64,000 nt of DNA from Cymodocea nodosa (lineage: Eukaryota > Streptophyta > Magnoliopsida > Alismatales > Cymodoceaceae), in contig CM072336.1 in the NCBI GenBank assembly GCA_036874045.1, positions 6,786,501 to 6,850,500 of the forward strand, given 5' to 3'. Both the position numbers and the translations under genes were made by a program. The notes beneath the pieces are model-generated. The model was not told where the DNA came from and searched no databases. It saw nothing but the letters and a program-made list of their open reading frames with translations. Each line of letters opens with the position of its first letter. Within the stretch, counting starts at the first letter, position 1. Shown here piece after piece: positions 1-10,690 of the stretch.

Positions 1-539
1 TTCTCTTTGGCTTGCGGTGCATAAGTTCTTTTTATAAAAGAGGGATATTTGATGAATGTAAATCATCATCAACACCTCCGACAAATAGAAAGAAAAAAAA
101 ACAATGAACGAAGAAATAAAAAATCCTCTTTTTTGCAAGGGTGATCCATAATTGAGTGGTGACAGTAATTTTCCTTCATTTTATATTTTCCATTTGACTG
201 TCTGCCTCTGTTTTTTGCACATGGCTGCAGAAGAAAAGAACAAGTGGGTTCTAATTGAGTGAAAAAAAGAGAACGTAAAGCCACACTCCTCTTAGAAGAG
301 AATAGTTCGTGATAATAATGATTTAAAAAGAAAAAAGTTTTGTCATACTTCTATTGTGAAATGGGTTTAGACTATGGTAATAACGAGTTAAAAATACAAC
401 TCATTTTTTTAGGAAGACCTTACTAGAAAGTCAACTTTCACTATTAGAGACAAGGAAGATGACTCTATGCTCTTAGACGAGATGAATTGTTAAAAAAAAA
501 GAAAACAATAGATGGTAAGAAAAAAAATAAAGAATATAT
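1..539. other. AT-rich left edge with an inverted copy of GRP 3'-flank DNA
   Basis: No gene is seen. Positions about 61-190 read, in reverse complement, like about 8715-8845 and 53735-53865, which lie downstream of the minus-strand GRP copies B and H; the shared text includes 'ccataattgag' and the cctc-ttt-aca-aga block. The remaining bases are A-rich without recognisable protein similarity. The orientation is what would be expected if another plus-strand GRP unit lay to the left of the window, but the first 60 bases do not continue the match. Confidence 0.45.
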
Positions 540-640
540 ATAAGTAAATATAAGGCTAAATATTTTGGATATAAAATATAAGTATCAAGAACAAAAGATG
601 CAATATTTTATATATGAAATATTTCAATGAAAATCACTAA

Positions 641-674
<34 letters not shown>

Positions 675-2700
675 ACTTAAAAAAAGTGTATAGAGTATAG
701 AAAAGTAAAATATCATAGGCATTAAATTTTAGACATATAAAACATAGGTAAATATTTTAGATGGAAATATGGATGAAATTAGATTATTCCACACAATATA
801 AAGAAAACACGCGGTTGATCAAGCCAAACTCTTGGGAAAAAAATGAAATTGAATTGACCGATTCGCGAGTTCAGTCAAAGTGAAAGTTTTATTTTTCTTA
901 AAAAAAAGAGGGATAGAAAAGACAAGAAAAAGAGTTCGATTCTGCTTGATTTAACCAAAGTATAGTCAAAACAAACTTCCATTTCATTTTTTTTAAAAAA
1001 AAACGGAAGAGAAGAAGAAGAATAAGAAGAAGAAGAAGAAGAAGAAGAGAAATAAATAAATAAATAGAATAGAGGAGATGAAATTAAAAAAAGGAAAAAT
1101 GAAAAGAACATTTTAACGAGACAGAAATAAAGAATAAATAAATATAATACCTAAATAGAACCAAATATTTTAAATAAAAAAATATATATAATATTACAAA
1201 AAAAGGGAGGAGAAGAGAACTTTGTAAAACATAAATATTTAAGATAAAGTTCGAAATGCCTTTAATAAAAAAAATGGGAATATTCAAATAGAATCTGAGA
1301 GATAAAAACATATCGTCTTAATTATATAATATTTTAAAAAAGGAAGGTAAAAAAGTTAAAACGAAACAAAAAAAAGAAGGAATCGACACAGAAATAGTTG
1401 CACTGGTAAATTAATCTTACCGGCGAGACCGATGGACCGACCGTCCTTCCTAAAAAAATGGGAAATATATAATAAGATAAAAATGGTAATGATAAAAAAT
1501 ATAATAGAATGTAACGTTTTGAGATATAAAGTAAAATAAGATATGAATGCCCGAAATGCAATTAAATTAAATATTTTAGATATAGAAATATAATGTGTAA
1601 AATATGAGGAAAAAGTTAATTAAGCGTTTTGTACATGATGCCAAATGTAAATATCTAAAATAAAACAAAAAAGATATATTAGAATATACTAAAAATTAAA
1701 ATGTTTTAGGTAAGAAATATAAATATCTAGGATGAATTTAAAATATTTAGGATAGAATATGAATATCTAAAATAGAAATTGCCATACTTTAGACATGGAA
1801 TATAAATGTTTAAGATAAAAATATTTGAAATGAAATTAAAATATTTCGTATAGAATATGAATATCTAAAAATGGAAATTATAATACTTTATACATAGAAT
1901 ATAAGTGTCTAAGATAAAAATTAAAATATTTTAGATATAACATACGATTATCTAAAATATATATATATATAAATAACTATTTTAAACATAAAATATCCAA
2001 GGTGGAATTAAAACATTTTAGATATCAATTATAGATGTCTAAAGTGAAAGTTAAAATATTTTGGATATAAAACATAAATACCCATAAAACAATTAAAGTA
2101 TCTCAGATATAAATTATAAATGTTTAGAAACAAAATCTAGAAATTTTTTTGTATATGAAATATAAATATTCAAAATAAAATCATAATACTTGGGAGTTAA
2201 AATATGAATATCTAAAGTTCAAAATTAAATGTCTTGGATCCAAAATTATAAATATTCCTAAACAAGAGTACAAACTATTTATGAGAAAAATATATAATAA
2301 GAAATATTAAATACGCCAAAACAAGAGTACAAATTATTTATGAATAAAAAAAGTATATATATATATACAAAATATTAATTTGCTCCTACATATGATTCTA
2401 GACTATCTAGAAGATGTATTTTTAGAGATAATATATAAATATAAATGTCAAAATATAAAAGAAGAGAGGGAAATTAATATACTTTAGATATAAAGTATAA
2501 GTATCTAAAATGAAATTGAAATAGATTTTTAGAGATAATATATAAATATCTAAGATAGAATTTTAAAATGCTTGAAATGAAAGTTGAGGCATTTTAAATA
2601 TAAAATATAAATATCTAAGATAAAAAAAAAGATCAAACATTTTTAAGTATACAATCAAAGAAAACTTAAATTGAAAATCATGATATTTTGGGTGTTCATA
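540..2700. repeat. Degenerate AT-rich tandem repeat (AGATAT...ATATCT type)
   Basis: The stretch is built from diverged units of roughly 45-50 bp alternating 'ttttagatataaaatataaat' type text with 'atatctaaaat' type text, so the unit is partly palindromic (AGATAT against ATATCT). A GAA-rich run sits at about 1005-1060 and a short TA run at about 640-662. From about 1560 onward the segment is an inverted copy of 47210-45830. No open frame of interest is present; short frames are by-products of low complexity. Confidence 0.6.
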
Positions 2701-2990
2701 TATAAAAAAAAAGAAAAAAATAATTAAATCAAGTGTCCAAAATGAAATCTTGATACTTCAGATATCAAGTAAGATACAAAAAAAAACTAAAACTAAAAAA
2801 ATTAGGCGAAAGGAAGCTTCGGTCGTACTAAAACCATGTTTTCATCTAATTGAAGATTCAAAATAGAAAAGTGAAACTTTTGTCAAAGTCATGCTTGGAT
2901 CCGATCGAAAATAAAAAGAGAACTAAAAAAAGAGAGCTTCAATTGTATTGAAGTTATACTTTAGTTTGATTGAAAGAAAAAAAAAGATAT
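2700..2990. repeat. CTTCGGT-type degenerate repeat block
   Basis: The block holds diverged units with the core 'cttcggt...gaag' separated by A-rich text (for example 'gcttcggtcgtactaaaacc' near 2817). Related blocks are at about 8460-8640, 14240-14680, 24860-25280, 45830-45990 and 61720-62150. It is an inverted copy of 45990-45830. No coding content is seen. Confidence 0.5.
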
Positions 2991-3720
2991 ATGGTATATA
3001 TATATATATATATATATATAACATATAAATAAAATGATAAATACAAAAAATATGATGATGAGAAAAGATGAAATATCTTGGGTTGGGAGAAATTTTTGTT
3101 ATTTTAAAATAATATACAACCATGGAGATGAAATTAAACTTTTTAAATACAATAGGGGTTATAACAAATCTAAACAAACTTTTACGACATATAGGTGTCT
3201 AAGCCAACTAAAATATTTTAGATGGAAAAATATAACATCTAAAATGAAAATTTAATATATTTTAGATATGAAATATATATATATATATAATTAAAAAAAT
3301 CAAATTCTTTAGATATAAATATAAATATCTAAGGTAAAAATAGTATTAAATATTTCTTAATATAAACTGTAAAAAACATTATATATATATAAATATCAAT
3401 CACTCTTAGATACAAGTTTAAATTATCCTAAACATATATTTGAATATGAAATATATACAAATATTTTAGTATTTAAAAAATATCAATTGCTCCTAGACAA
3501 GAGCCTAACTATCTCAATTATACTAAAATGTAATATGGTCTTAGATAAGAGTCTAAATTACACATGTAATATGTATTTCGATATTAGATATAAAGTATTA
3601 AAATACTAAAGGTACATTAATTAACAAAATTAATAAAAAAATGTTATCAAGTGCTTAAATTATTCAATATTCTTTAGTAGGAGTCTAAGCTATCTGATGT
3701 CTCCCATGTTAGGAATTTAT
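2991..3720. repeat. AT-rich repeat with TA microsatellite, shared with GRP B and H flanks
   Basis: A TA run occupies about 2996-3019. The following AGATAT-type text is an inverted copy of about 53560-52900 (left of GRP copy H), and its first part also matches 8460-7980 (left of copy B). Shared landmarks are the block around 'cctatatgtcataaaagttt' in reverse complement and the 'catcagatagcttag' block near 3690. No gene is supported. Confidence 0.5.
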
Positions 3721-4240
3721 AGACTTACTAGAAGAGGGTGAATGGTAACTTGTGATTGTTTTTAATAATTGTAAATAATTTATAACTTATAAAAGCATAG
3801 GAAATTAAAACTACAATAGTTATGTTAGGTAATGTAGGAAAAATAAAACAAGTAAAAGAAATACAGAAGAAATTTTTAAGTGGTTTATCCAAATGACTAG
3901 TCTACTTCTAAGATATAGCTTTAATTTCACTATCAACTTTACTTACAACACTTACTTTATGATAGAACCGAGAACCAACTATAACTTAGAGTTTTTCAAC
4001 CGTAACTCTAACCAACAGCAATTAAAGTTTTTTGATGTAAACTTCTAAAATCAACTAGCTTTTCTTCAATCGAAGTTTGTTTATAAAGAACTTTCAACAC
4101 TTGAAATTTCTTAGTTTCTTAATTAAATATTTGGGAAACTTGAAATACTTTTTTTTGGTTGGAGTTTGCTGCTTCATAAAAGGGCATAAAAATGTCTCAA
4201 CAAAAGTACGACCTGAAACTCTTTAGAGAAATTAGATCGC
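3721..4240. other. Unassigned AT-rich segment
   Basis: No gene is recognised. The opening text ('tagaagagggtgaatggtaa') resembles the boundary and leader text often seen in large plant LTR retrotransposons, but no LTR pair, primer site or coding remnant is visible, so this is only a weak suggestion. The last part (about 4080-4240) is an inverted copy of 33440-33300 upstream of GRP copy E. Confidence 0.3.
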
Positions 4241-4690
4241 TAGGCTTTAAGGTTAACATACAAGAATAGAGAGTTAAATATCGTGAAGATTAAGTTCTAT
4301 AACACTGAGCTAAATGTAGGGGACATGTTGAAAAATTTATTTATCTTACTACAATGCTTAAATGTTTTATTATTGTCCATCAACTTCGAATCTATATGAA
4401 CACACCTTTCATTAAATATCATGAGTCTATGCATTGAGTGATTAGATATGTAGATTTTTGTGAATCCCCTATTTTAAAAGAGGATAAAACACATCGAAAT
4501 AAATTGTCATGCCATAAGAGAGAATTCAAGATGGGCTCATTAGAATCAGTTTCATGAAGAGCACTAATCAAATTGTAAATTTATTTACTACGCAATTATC
4601 AAGAGCACTGACCAAATCACAGGAAACTTCTGTGCTGGCTAGGTAAATGTATAAAATTAATACCTAAGGTAAGAATTAAGCTAACCTGGC
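4240..4690 (+). other. Conserved distal upstream flank of GRP copy A
   Basis: This segment is a nearly identical inverted copy of 40566-40130 (upstream of copy F) and is also related to 33290-32540 (upstream of copy E). It contains no open frame of note. The E version carries an extra roughly 0.3 kb that A and F both lack at the point corresponding to 'tagatttttgtgaatcccc' near 4451. Confidence 0.55.
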
Positions 4691-5352
4691 AACATAATAT
4701 ATATAATAGCAGTCCCGTCAAGTGTGTATTTGATCCTGCGCGTTAATTTGCATAAATATCCATCTGTATGCATGTGGTAGCATAGATGGCGCACGTCTCG
4801 ATCACAAAATGCAAGTGCGACTTGAATTTGAAGTGGTAATTAAAGCTGGTACGCGCGTCGGTATGTTTGTTCGTTTCTTTAGATGTCAATCCGCCAGACG
4901 ACCGTCCTGATCATGAGACGCGTCGCATGGGTGTTTTTCTCGATCCCCTTGGAAGATAACAATATAAAAATTTTCACCATCTTACTCACATCATTTTCTG
5001 CCGACACTGTCTTGTCCTCTTCCTCTCACAATTTTAATCTTATATTGCAACGCGTTTATATTTTTAAAGCAACGTGGTGGGCAAATAATTAGTACATATA
5101 TATGCGAGCTAGGGAAAAAAAATAGTCATATAATTAAATAAATTAGCATTGACTAATATAATTTATCAAGTGTAGCAAGTACATCGAAGAAGAAAAAATG
5201 CAAGCAAGAATGTCACGAAGGAAGAATTAATGGATAGTGACGTCGAGCCATGCAAATTTAAGGCCTATAAATAGAGACCTCCACACCTCCTCTCCTGCCC
5301 ATCAGAAAATTAATTAGCAGCATTCGATCGGTCAGTAGATTATTCAGAGGCA
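4691..5352 (+). promoter_or_regulatory. Promoter and 5' UTR of GRP copy A
   Basis: A consensus TATAAATA lies at 5266-5273, 80 bp before the ATG at 5353, so transcription probably begins near 5295-5300. AACGTGG (ACGT core) is at 5071-5077, where long-type genes carry a CACGTG G-box. An ACGCGT motif is near 5050 and a second near 4918, and the block around 'atgtcaatccgccagacg' (4882-4899) recurs upstream of nearly every copy. The segment is nearly identical, in inverted orientation, to the promoter of copy F. Confidence 0.7.
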
Positions 5353-5532
5353 ATGGCTTCCCTTAGACATGGGGGTCTCCTCTTCGTTCTTCTCATTTGT
5401 TTGAGTAGTCTCACTTCGGCAAGGGTGCTGACTGGCATTGGATTGGGCGGAGGTGTGGGTGTTGGCGTGGGCATTGGAATTGGAGGAGGCGGAAGTGGCT
5501 CCGTTGGAGGAGGTGGTAGTAGTGGAAGTGGT

Positions 5533-5563
<31 letters not shown>

Positions 5564-5652
5564 GCGGCGGTGGCGGTGGCGGTGGCGGTGGTGGTGGTGG
5601 AGGAGGAGGAGGTGGCGGGGGAGGTGGCGGGGGAGGAGGAGGAGGATTTTAA
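5353..5652 (+). CDS. Secreted glycine-rich protein, short type (copy A)
   Basis: The gene encodes 99 aa. Residues 1-23 form a classical signal peptide (MASLRHGG, a hydrophobic LLFVLLICL core, and a Thr-Ser-Ala cleavage site before RVLTG). Residues 28-58 are Gly with Val, Ile and Ser; from residue 60 there is an uninterrupted run of about 39 Gly ending in a single Phe. No Cys or Tyr is present in the mature part. By family precedent such proteins are structural components of the extracellular matrix or cell wall, but no function is shown here. The ATG is the one conserved in all copies and follows a good TATA box. It is the only plus-strand member, and it converges with copy B. Reading frames on the opposite strand are by-products of the GGN repeat. 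Confidence 0.85.
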
Positions 5653-6464
5653 AATTTCAATGATGTTGGCCCTACCTATGTATCCAAACACATACGTTTA
5701 TATCTCGATCTCGAATAAGAGAAGCTGAGAGCTTCAGTAACTTGTTCTTATGCATTTCTGCAAGCGTTATATTAACGAAGTTGTCCGCATGTTACAAAAC
5801 ATTGTTTCCCTGCACTTATATTGAAAAAAAAATATATTAAATTGTCAGATATGATTAGGTTTCAAATGTCGAAATATTAAAAAATAAGAAATAATAACAA
5901 GAAAAGACATTTTGTTGCAGAAAAACTACGGTTGACTGGTAGAGAGGAAAAAAGGAAAAAAATATTTTGATATCCCGAAATACCTTCGCAACCGCGTCGA
6001 CGCACGCCACGTTCCTTCGCTCCACTGCGTCCCTCACGGACTTTCTCTACGTTCTCCGCTCATTGTCCCGCGATCCGCTCGGGTGCCGGCTATAACAAGG
6101 GGAACGACTGAGCGACGTGGGACACCAATAGTTACTGCGACGAAGAGGAAGGAAAAGGGGCCTACGACGAGTGTTGGCAGTTCCGCAAAAAGCACTGCCC
6201 TAGGCCTACCACCGGCAGGTTCCGGGTGAGGTCTGCGACGTGGTCACGGTCGGATAGACTGGCGGACGGCCAGGTCGCACTGCCAAGTGTGCTGGAAGGC
6301 AGTGGTTTCACAGACGAATAGGCCGGTGGACGACTGTCGCGCAGCCGAGCAGGTCGGGTGGTTGCGCGAATAAGCTGGAGGAGTGATCCGATGGTCACGA
6401 GCGGAAACGGGCAGCCGGCGAAGATGATATGCTCGGACTGCCGCGCGTGTTTCAGGCCACGCGA
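5653..6464. other. 3' flank of copy A with GC-rich block
   Basis: The first 170 bases are the 3' UTR shared by short-type copies ('atgttggccctacctatgta', then 'gaataagagaagctgagag'). From about 5930 to 6300 the flank becomes GC-rich and is an inverted copy of 38870-38545, of 60250-59935, and in part of 31060-30890. Only copy A continues GC-rich to about 6464. The minus strand of 6162-6701 is open for 179 codons, but the matching frame is stopped in the other copies and no domain is recognised, so I do not call a gene. Confidence 0.5.
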
Positions 6465-6612
6465 AATCAGGAAGAAAGAAAACGGAAAGAAGAAGAACAA
6501 GAAAAAAGGGTACAAAAAAAAAGACAAAGAGAAAAGAAACGAAGAAAATAGAAAAATAAAAAAAAGACAAAAGAAGAAAGAAAAAGAAAAAAGAGAAGAA
6601 CAGAAAGGAATA
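6465..6612 (+). repeat. Purine-rich (GAA/AAG) low-complexity tract
   Basis: Nearly every base is A or G ('aagaaagaaaacggaaagaa' and similar) for about 150 bp, directly beside the GC-rich block. Frames through it encode only Lys/Glu runs or, on the other strand, Phe/Leu/Ser runs. Confidence 0.7.
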
Positions 6613-7139
6613 AATGTTAAATTTGAAATGTTGCAAATTTGAATGAACTTAACAAAATGAAATAATATAAGATCAAATAGCATTTTGATAAATGTGTGCA
6701 TGCATGTTTCATAAATACATGTATGTATAAAATAAAATGTATATATATTTGATTTATAAAATCAAATACATATATGGAAGAAGTCGAATGTATTTATATT
6801 TGATAAATATGTATATGTGATATGAAATCAATTTGATAAATGTATATATTATTAACAAAATACATATATGCATAAAGTAATCCAAAATCAAATATAACAT
6901 CAAGATGTTAACTTTAAGAGAAGATTTGTATAGGACGGAAATAAAACTTTTCGAGAAAGTTTTTTCTTTGTACATTCTTTCTAATCTTAGAGATATGAAA
7001 AGGTTAAAAAGTAATAACTCTTCTTCACCATATGTTGAACAAAAGTTTTCTTTTAATTTTCTTATGAATCATATGTTATTATCTTAAATCATAAAAATCA
7101 TATTTTAGCATTTTTTATCTTAAAAATAAATGTAATTTA
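6613..7139. repeat. AT-rich segment shared with the Harbinger remnant left of copy D
   Basis: Positions about 6810-7140 are an inverted copy of about 22540-22080, including the blocks around 'catatatgcataaagtaat' and 'ctctaagatta' (reverse complement). In the second place the block lies immediately upstream of a PIF/Harbinger-type transposase remnant, so this is probably a fragment of the same transposon. The part from 6640 to 6800 has several short palindromes around 'acatatatg'. No gene is supported. Confidence 0.45.
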
Positions 7140-7870
7140 TCGAAAAGTCTATTCTTTCAGATAGTTACATTCTAAATCTTTCGAAACTTCTTTTCAAAAC
7201 TTATGACTGCTGTCATCTTGTTTCTGCACATGCATAATTGAATAGCTTAAGTTCGGATAATTAGCTTTTCTAACTTTTCGATTCTGTATTATTTTTGAAT
7301 AGTTTCTTGTCTTAAATTACCGAAAATTTGAACAGCTGACTTTTAATATTTTTAACTTTTTCCATGTGTATATTTGATTGACTTAAGTTTTAGATAGTTA
7401 AATTTGTAATCTTCCGAAACTTCCTATTTTTTAGATAGCTTTCTTAATGTTCCAAAAATCCTTTTAAGCTTTCGACTAGATTTTTGCACATGTGAAATTG
7501 AAGAACTTAACTGTTCATATAGTTATTTTGGTTAACTTTCTGATTCTCTTGTATTTTCTGATAGTTAACTTTTTAACTCTGCAAATTCAAATAGTTGTCT
7601 TTCTAACCTTTTGAATGACTTATTGTTTTGGATAGTTACTTGCTGTAACCTTCCAAAAAACTCAAACAGTTATTTTTCTAACATTCTGAATGACTTTCTA
7701 TTTCAGATAGTTATCTGTTGTAACCTTTCGAAGAACTTCCTATTTCATATAGTTAGTCTTCTACTCTTAAACTATCTTTCAGATAGTTGGCCTGGTAACC
7801 TTCTAATTGTTTGTCTTTTATCTTACAATTTGATATCTTCTAGATTTCTTATGCAACAATCGTCTGGTCT
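7140..7870. repeat. Degenerate tandem repeat, 'AGATAGTTA...AACCTTTCGAA' units
   Basis: At least twelve diverged units of about 33-40 bp repeat the pattern 'tttcagatagtta' followed by 'gtaacctttcgaa' or similar. The clearest are at about 7557-7760. The array ends where the 7975-8840 block shared with copy H begins. No coding content is recognised. Confidence 0.55.
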
Positions 7871-8840
7871 ATTTGGATGCAATTTGCTTTGACTTTTTCA
7901 TCTGTATCTATTCATCATCTAACCCGTGAAATACATAAACTTCTCACATGAATGTTTACATTATGAAAAACAAGGGTTCTAAGATATATTTCATATTCAA
8001 ATATATGTTTAGGATAATTTAAACTTGTATCTAAGAGCAATTGATATATATATATATTATGGTTTATATTGAGAAATATTTAATACTATTTTTACCATAG
8101 ATATTTATATGTTATATCTAAAGAATTTGATTTTTTGATATTTATATTTCATATCTAAAATATATTAATTTTTCATTTTAGATGTTATATTTTTCCATCT
8201 AAAATATTTTGGTTGCCTTAAACACCTATATGTCATAAAAGTTTGTTTAGATTTGTTATAACCCGTTTTGTATTTAAAAAGTTTAATTTCGTCTCCAAGG
8301 TTTTATGTTATTTTTTTTTTTTAAAATTCACCCATCCCAAGATTTTTCATCTTTTTCGATCATCATATTTTTTTGTATATATCATTTTATTATTATTTTT
8401 ATATTATATATATATATATACCATATATCTTTCTTTTTCTTCTTTCAATCAAACTATAGTATAACTTCAATATAATCGAAGCTGTCTTTTCTTTTTTCTC
8501 TTTTTTTGTTCGTTCGGATGGAAGCATGACTTTGACTGAAGTTTTCCTTTTCTATTTTGAATCTTCGATGCGATGAAAGGATGACTTTAGTATGACCAAA
8601 GTTTCTTCTTGCTTTTTTTATTTTAAAGTTATTGTTATTATTATTAATTTATTTTTTTAGTTTTAGATTTTTTTGTTTCACATTTGATATCTCAAGTATC
8701 AAGTTTTACGACGAAGGAAAATTATTGTCACTACTCAATTATGGATCACTCTTGTAAAAGAGAGGATTTTTTATTTCTTTGGTCATTCGTTTTTTTTCTT
8801 TCTGTTTGTCAAAGGTGGCGATGATAATTTTACCCGAACC
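7871..8840. repeat. AT-rich block duplicated to the left of GRP copy H
   Basis: From about 7975 this is a direct copy of 53175-53860 with small gaps: AGATAT-type repeats, a TA run, 'cacccatcccaag' near 8329, and the 'caattatggatcact' block near 8737. A CTTCGGT-type block sits at about 8460-8640. Together with copies B and H it shows that at least 2.5 kb was duplicated as a unit. No gene is present. Confidence 0.6.
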
Positions 8841-9137
8841 TTTTAAAAATGCCTGATTTAATTTTTTGTCATTTCTCTTAATATTTCCACATTACAAACC
8901 AAAGAATCTCTCGTAATTTTCCGTAGATTTTCTCAAGATTCAAAAGTTAAAACGATAAAAAAAAGAGCACAGAAACGACGTTTTGTATCATGTGAACAAC
9001 TTCCTTAGTAAAACACTTGCAGAGGTAGTGACAAGTTTATATATGGAAGCTGTCATGAGCTTTTCTTATTCAAGATGGACATATTGGTAAGTGTATGGAT
9101 ACATAAGAAGCAAGGGAGATCGAACATCACAGAGGTT
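8841..9137 (-). other. 3' flank of GRP copy B
   Basis: This segment is conserved beside copies B, C and H (for example 'ccaaagaatctctcgtaatt' near 8898, 17805 and 53928). It probably holds the 3' UTR and polyadenylation region of the long-type genes. No further gene is visible. Confidence 0.5.
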
Positions 9138-9836
9138 TTAAGGGTGTCCTCCTCCACCACCTCCACCGCCGCCACCTCCTCCGCCACCACCACCACCTCC
9201 ACTTCCCGAGCCATACCCAGATCCGTGGCCAGATCCACGACCATACCCTCTTCCGCTTCCTGATCCACCACCGCCGCCACCTCCTCCTCCTCCGCCTCCA
9301 ACACCACCAGATCCATGACCCGAACCACTGCCATATCCATGGCCAGAGCCACTTCCACCTCCGGATGCATGTCCACCTCCTCCACCAGATCCGTGTCCAG
9401 AGCCACCTCCATGTCCACTCCCATGGCCTCCACCATAGCCTCCACCTCCACCGGATCCGTGCCCAGAGCCTCCTCCATGTCCACCCCCACGGCCTCCACC
9501 ATACCCATGCCCACCCCCGCCACCTCCACCGGATCCGTGTCCAGAGCCTCCTCCATGTCCACCCCCACGACCTCCAGCATAACCTCCACCGCCACCGGAT
9601 CCGTGTCCGGAGCCACCTCCACGTCCGTGCCCATTTCCTCCACCTCCACCTCCGCCTCCACCTCCACCTCCACCTCCACCTCCACCTCCTCCACCATGTC
9701 CTCCTCCGATTCCAACGCCCACGCCAAGACCCACACCTCCGCCCACTCCAATGCCAGTCAGCACCCTTGCCGAAGTGAGACTACTCAAACAAATGAGAAG
9801 AATAAAGAGGAGACCCCCAAGTCTAAGGGAAGCCAT
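9138..9836 (-). CDS. Secreted glycine-rich protein, long type (copy B)
   Basis: The gene encodes 232 aa. I chose the ATG at 9836, which matches all other copies; the in-frame codon two triplets upstream is GTG. Residues 1-23 are the signal peptide (MASLRLGG, LLFILLICL core, Thr-Ser-Ala cleavage site). The mature part starts RVLTGIG, followed by a Gly/Val stretch. It then carries imperfect repeats around GGGHGGGSGHGSGGGGG with interspersed GYGG, GRGG and GSGS, two further poly-Gly tracts and a terminal His-Pro. His, Tyr, Arg and Ser recur while Cys is absent after the signal peptide. Tyr in such proteins can be oxidatively cross-linked in walls, and the Gly-His-Gly spacing could bind metal ions; both are inferences. 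Copy H is its closest relative. Confidence 0.85.
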   Translation of the reverse strand: MASLRLGGLLFILLICLSSLTSARVLTGIGVGGGVGLGVGVGIGGGHGGGGGGGGGGGGGGGGGGGGNGHGRGGGSGHGSGGGGGYAGGRGGGHGGGSGHGSGGGGGGGHGYGGGRGGGHGGGSGHGSGGGGGYGGGHGSGHGGGSGHGSGGGGGHASGGGSGSGHGYGSGSGHGSGGVGGGGGGGGGGGGSGSGRGYGRGSGHGSGYGSGSGGGGGGGGGGGGGGGGGGHP

Positions 9837-10690
9837 TGCCACTGAATAATCTAGTGATCGATGGAATACTGCAAATTAATTTCCTGATGGTCAGGAGGGG
9901 AGGTCACTATTTATAGGCCTTAATTTTGCATGGCTCGACGTCGCTTTCCATTAATTCTTCCTTCGCGACATTCTTGCTTGCATTTTTTACTTCTCCGATA
10001 TACATGCCACTCTAGATAACTTATATTAATCAATACTAATTTATTTATATGACTTCTTTTTCCCTAGCTAGCATATATATGAACTAATTATTTGCCCACC
10101 ACGTGACTTTATAAATATATATAAACGCGTTACAATATAAAAATAAATTTGTGAGAGGTAGAGGACAAGACAGTGTCGGCCGAAAATGATGTGAGTAAGA
10201 TAGTCAACAATTTGATATTGTAATCTTATATATTAATCCCAAGGGGACCGAGAAAAACAACAATGCGACGCGTCTCATGATCAGGCCGATCGTCTGGCGG
10301 ATTGACATCTAAAGAAACGAACAAACATACCGACGTGCGTTCGTGATTGAATTTCCACTTCAATTTCAAGTCACACTTGCATTTTGTGCGTGCGCCGTAT
10401 ATGCACGTTAACGCGCAGAATCAGATCAAGTCGATCGACTGGCCCATGGATTTTTAACATCTAAACAAACAAGCAAAGAAGCCGACGCGCGTACCTGATT
10501 GAATTGCCTTTTAATTGATCGAACCAGATCCAATTCCAGTGACAGTTGCATTTCGTGGTTGTAAAGTTGGCGCGCAATATATACATATGTTACCGCCTGC
10601 ATGCATACAGATGTGTATTTATGCAAATTAGTTAAACGCAGGATCAAGTCAGGACGTACACACTTGACGGGATCCAACTAGGTCTTGTAG
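9837..10690 (-). promoter_or_regulatory. Promoter and 5' UTR of GRP copy B
   Basis: TATTTATA at 9908-9915 (TATAAATA on the gene strand) lies about 72 bp before the ATG. A perfect CACGTG G-box is at 10100-10105, about 265 bp upstream. ACGCGT motifs (10125 and 10269 regions) and the 'ctggcggattgacatct' block near 10292 are shared with the other copies. The homology with copy I (57896-58760) runs the whole length, including a second 'gacatctaaacaaacaag'-like block near 10456. Confidence 0.7.

Noticed and set aside
5344-5728. Antisense Ser/Thr/Ala-rich and same-strand Val/Glu-rich frames over copy A, with equivalents at D, E, F and J
   Set aside because: By-products of the repeat; no separate promoter and no recognisable protein.
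6162-6701. 179-codon minus-strand frame in the GC-rich block after copy A
   Set aside because: Open through GC-rich DNA and a pyrimidine tract; the homologous frame is stopped beside E, F and J and no domain is visible.
9053-9845. Several long overlapping frames on both strands through copy B (Glu/Val-rich, Ser/Thr-rich and His/Leu-rich), also seen at C, G and H
   Set aside because: The GGN-type repeat keeps all frames free of stops. Only the frame with the signal peptide, TATA box and conserved ATG is supported.
10426-10677. 83-codon frame upstream of B, repeated upstream of I (58493-58744)
   Set aside because: It lies within the duplicated promoter and the matching regions upstream of other copies are not open.
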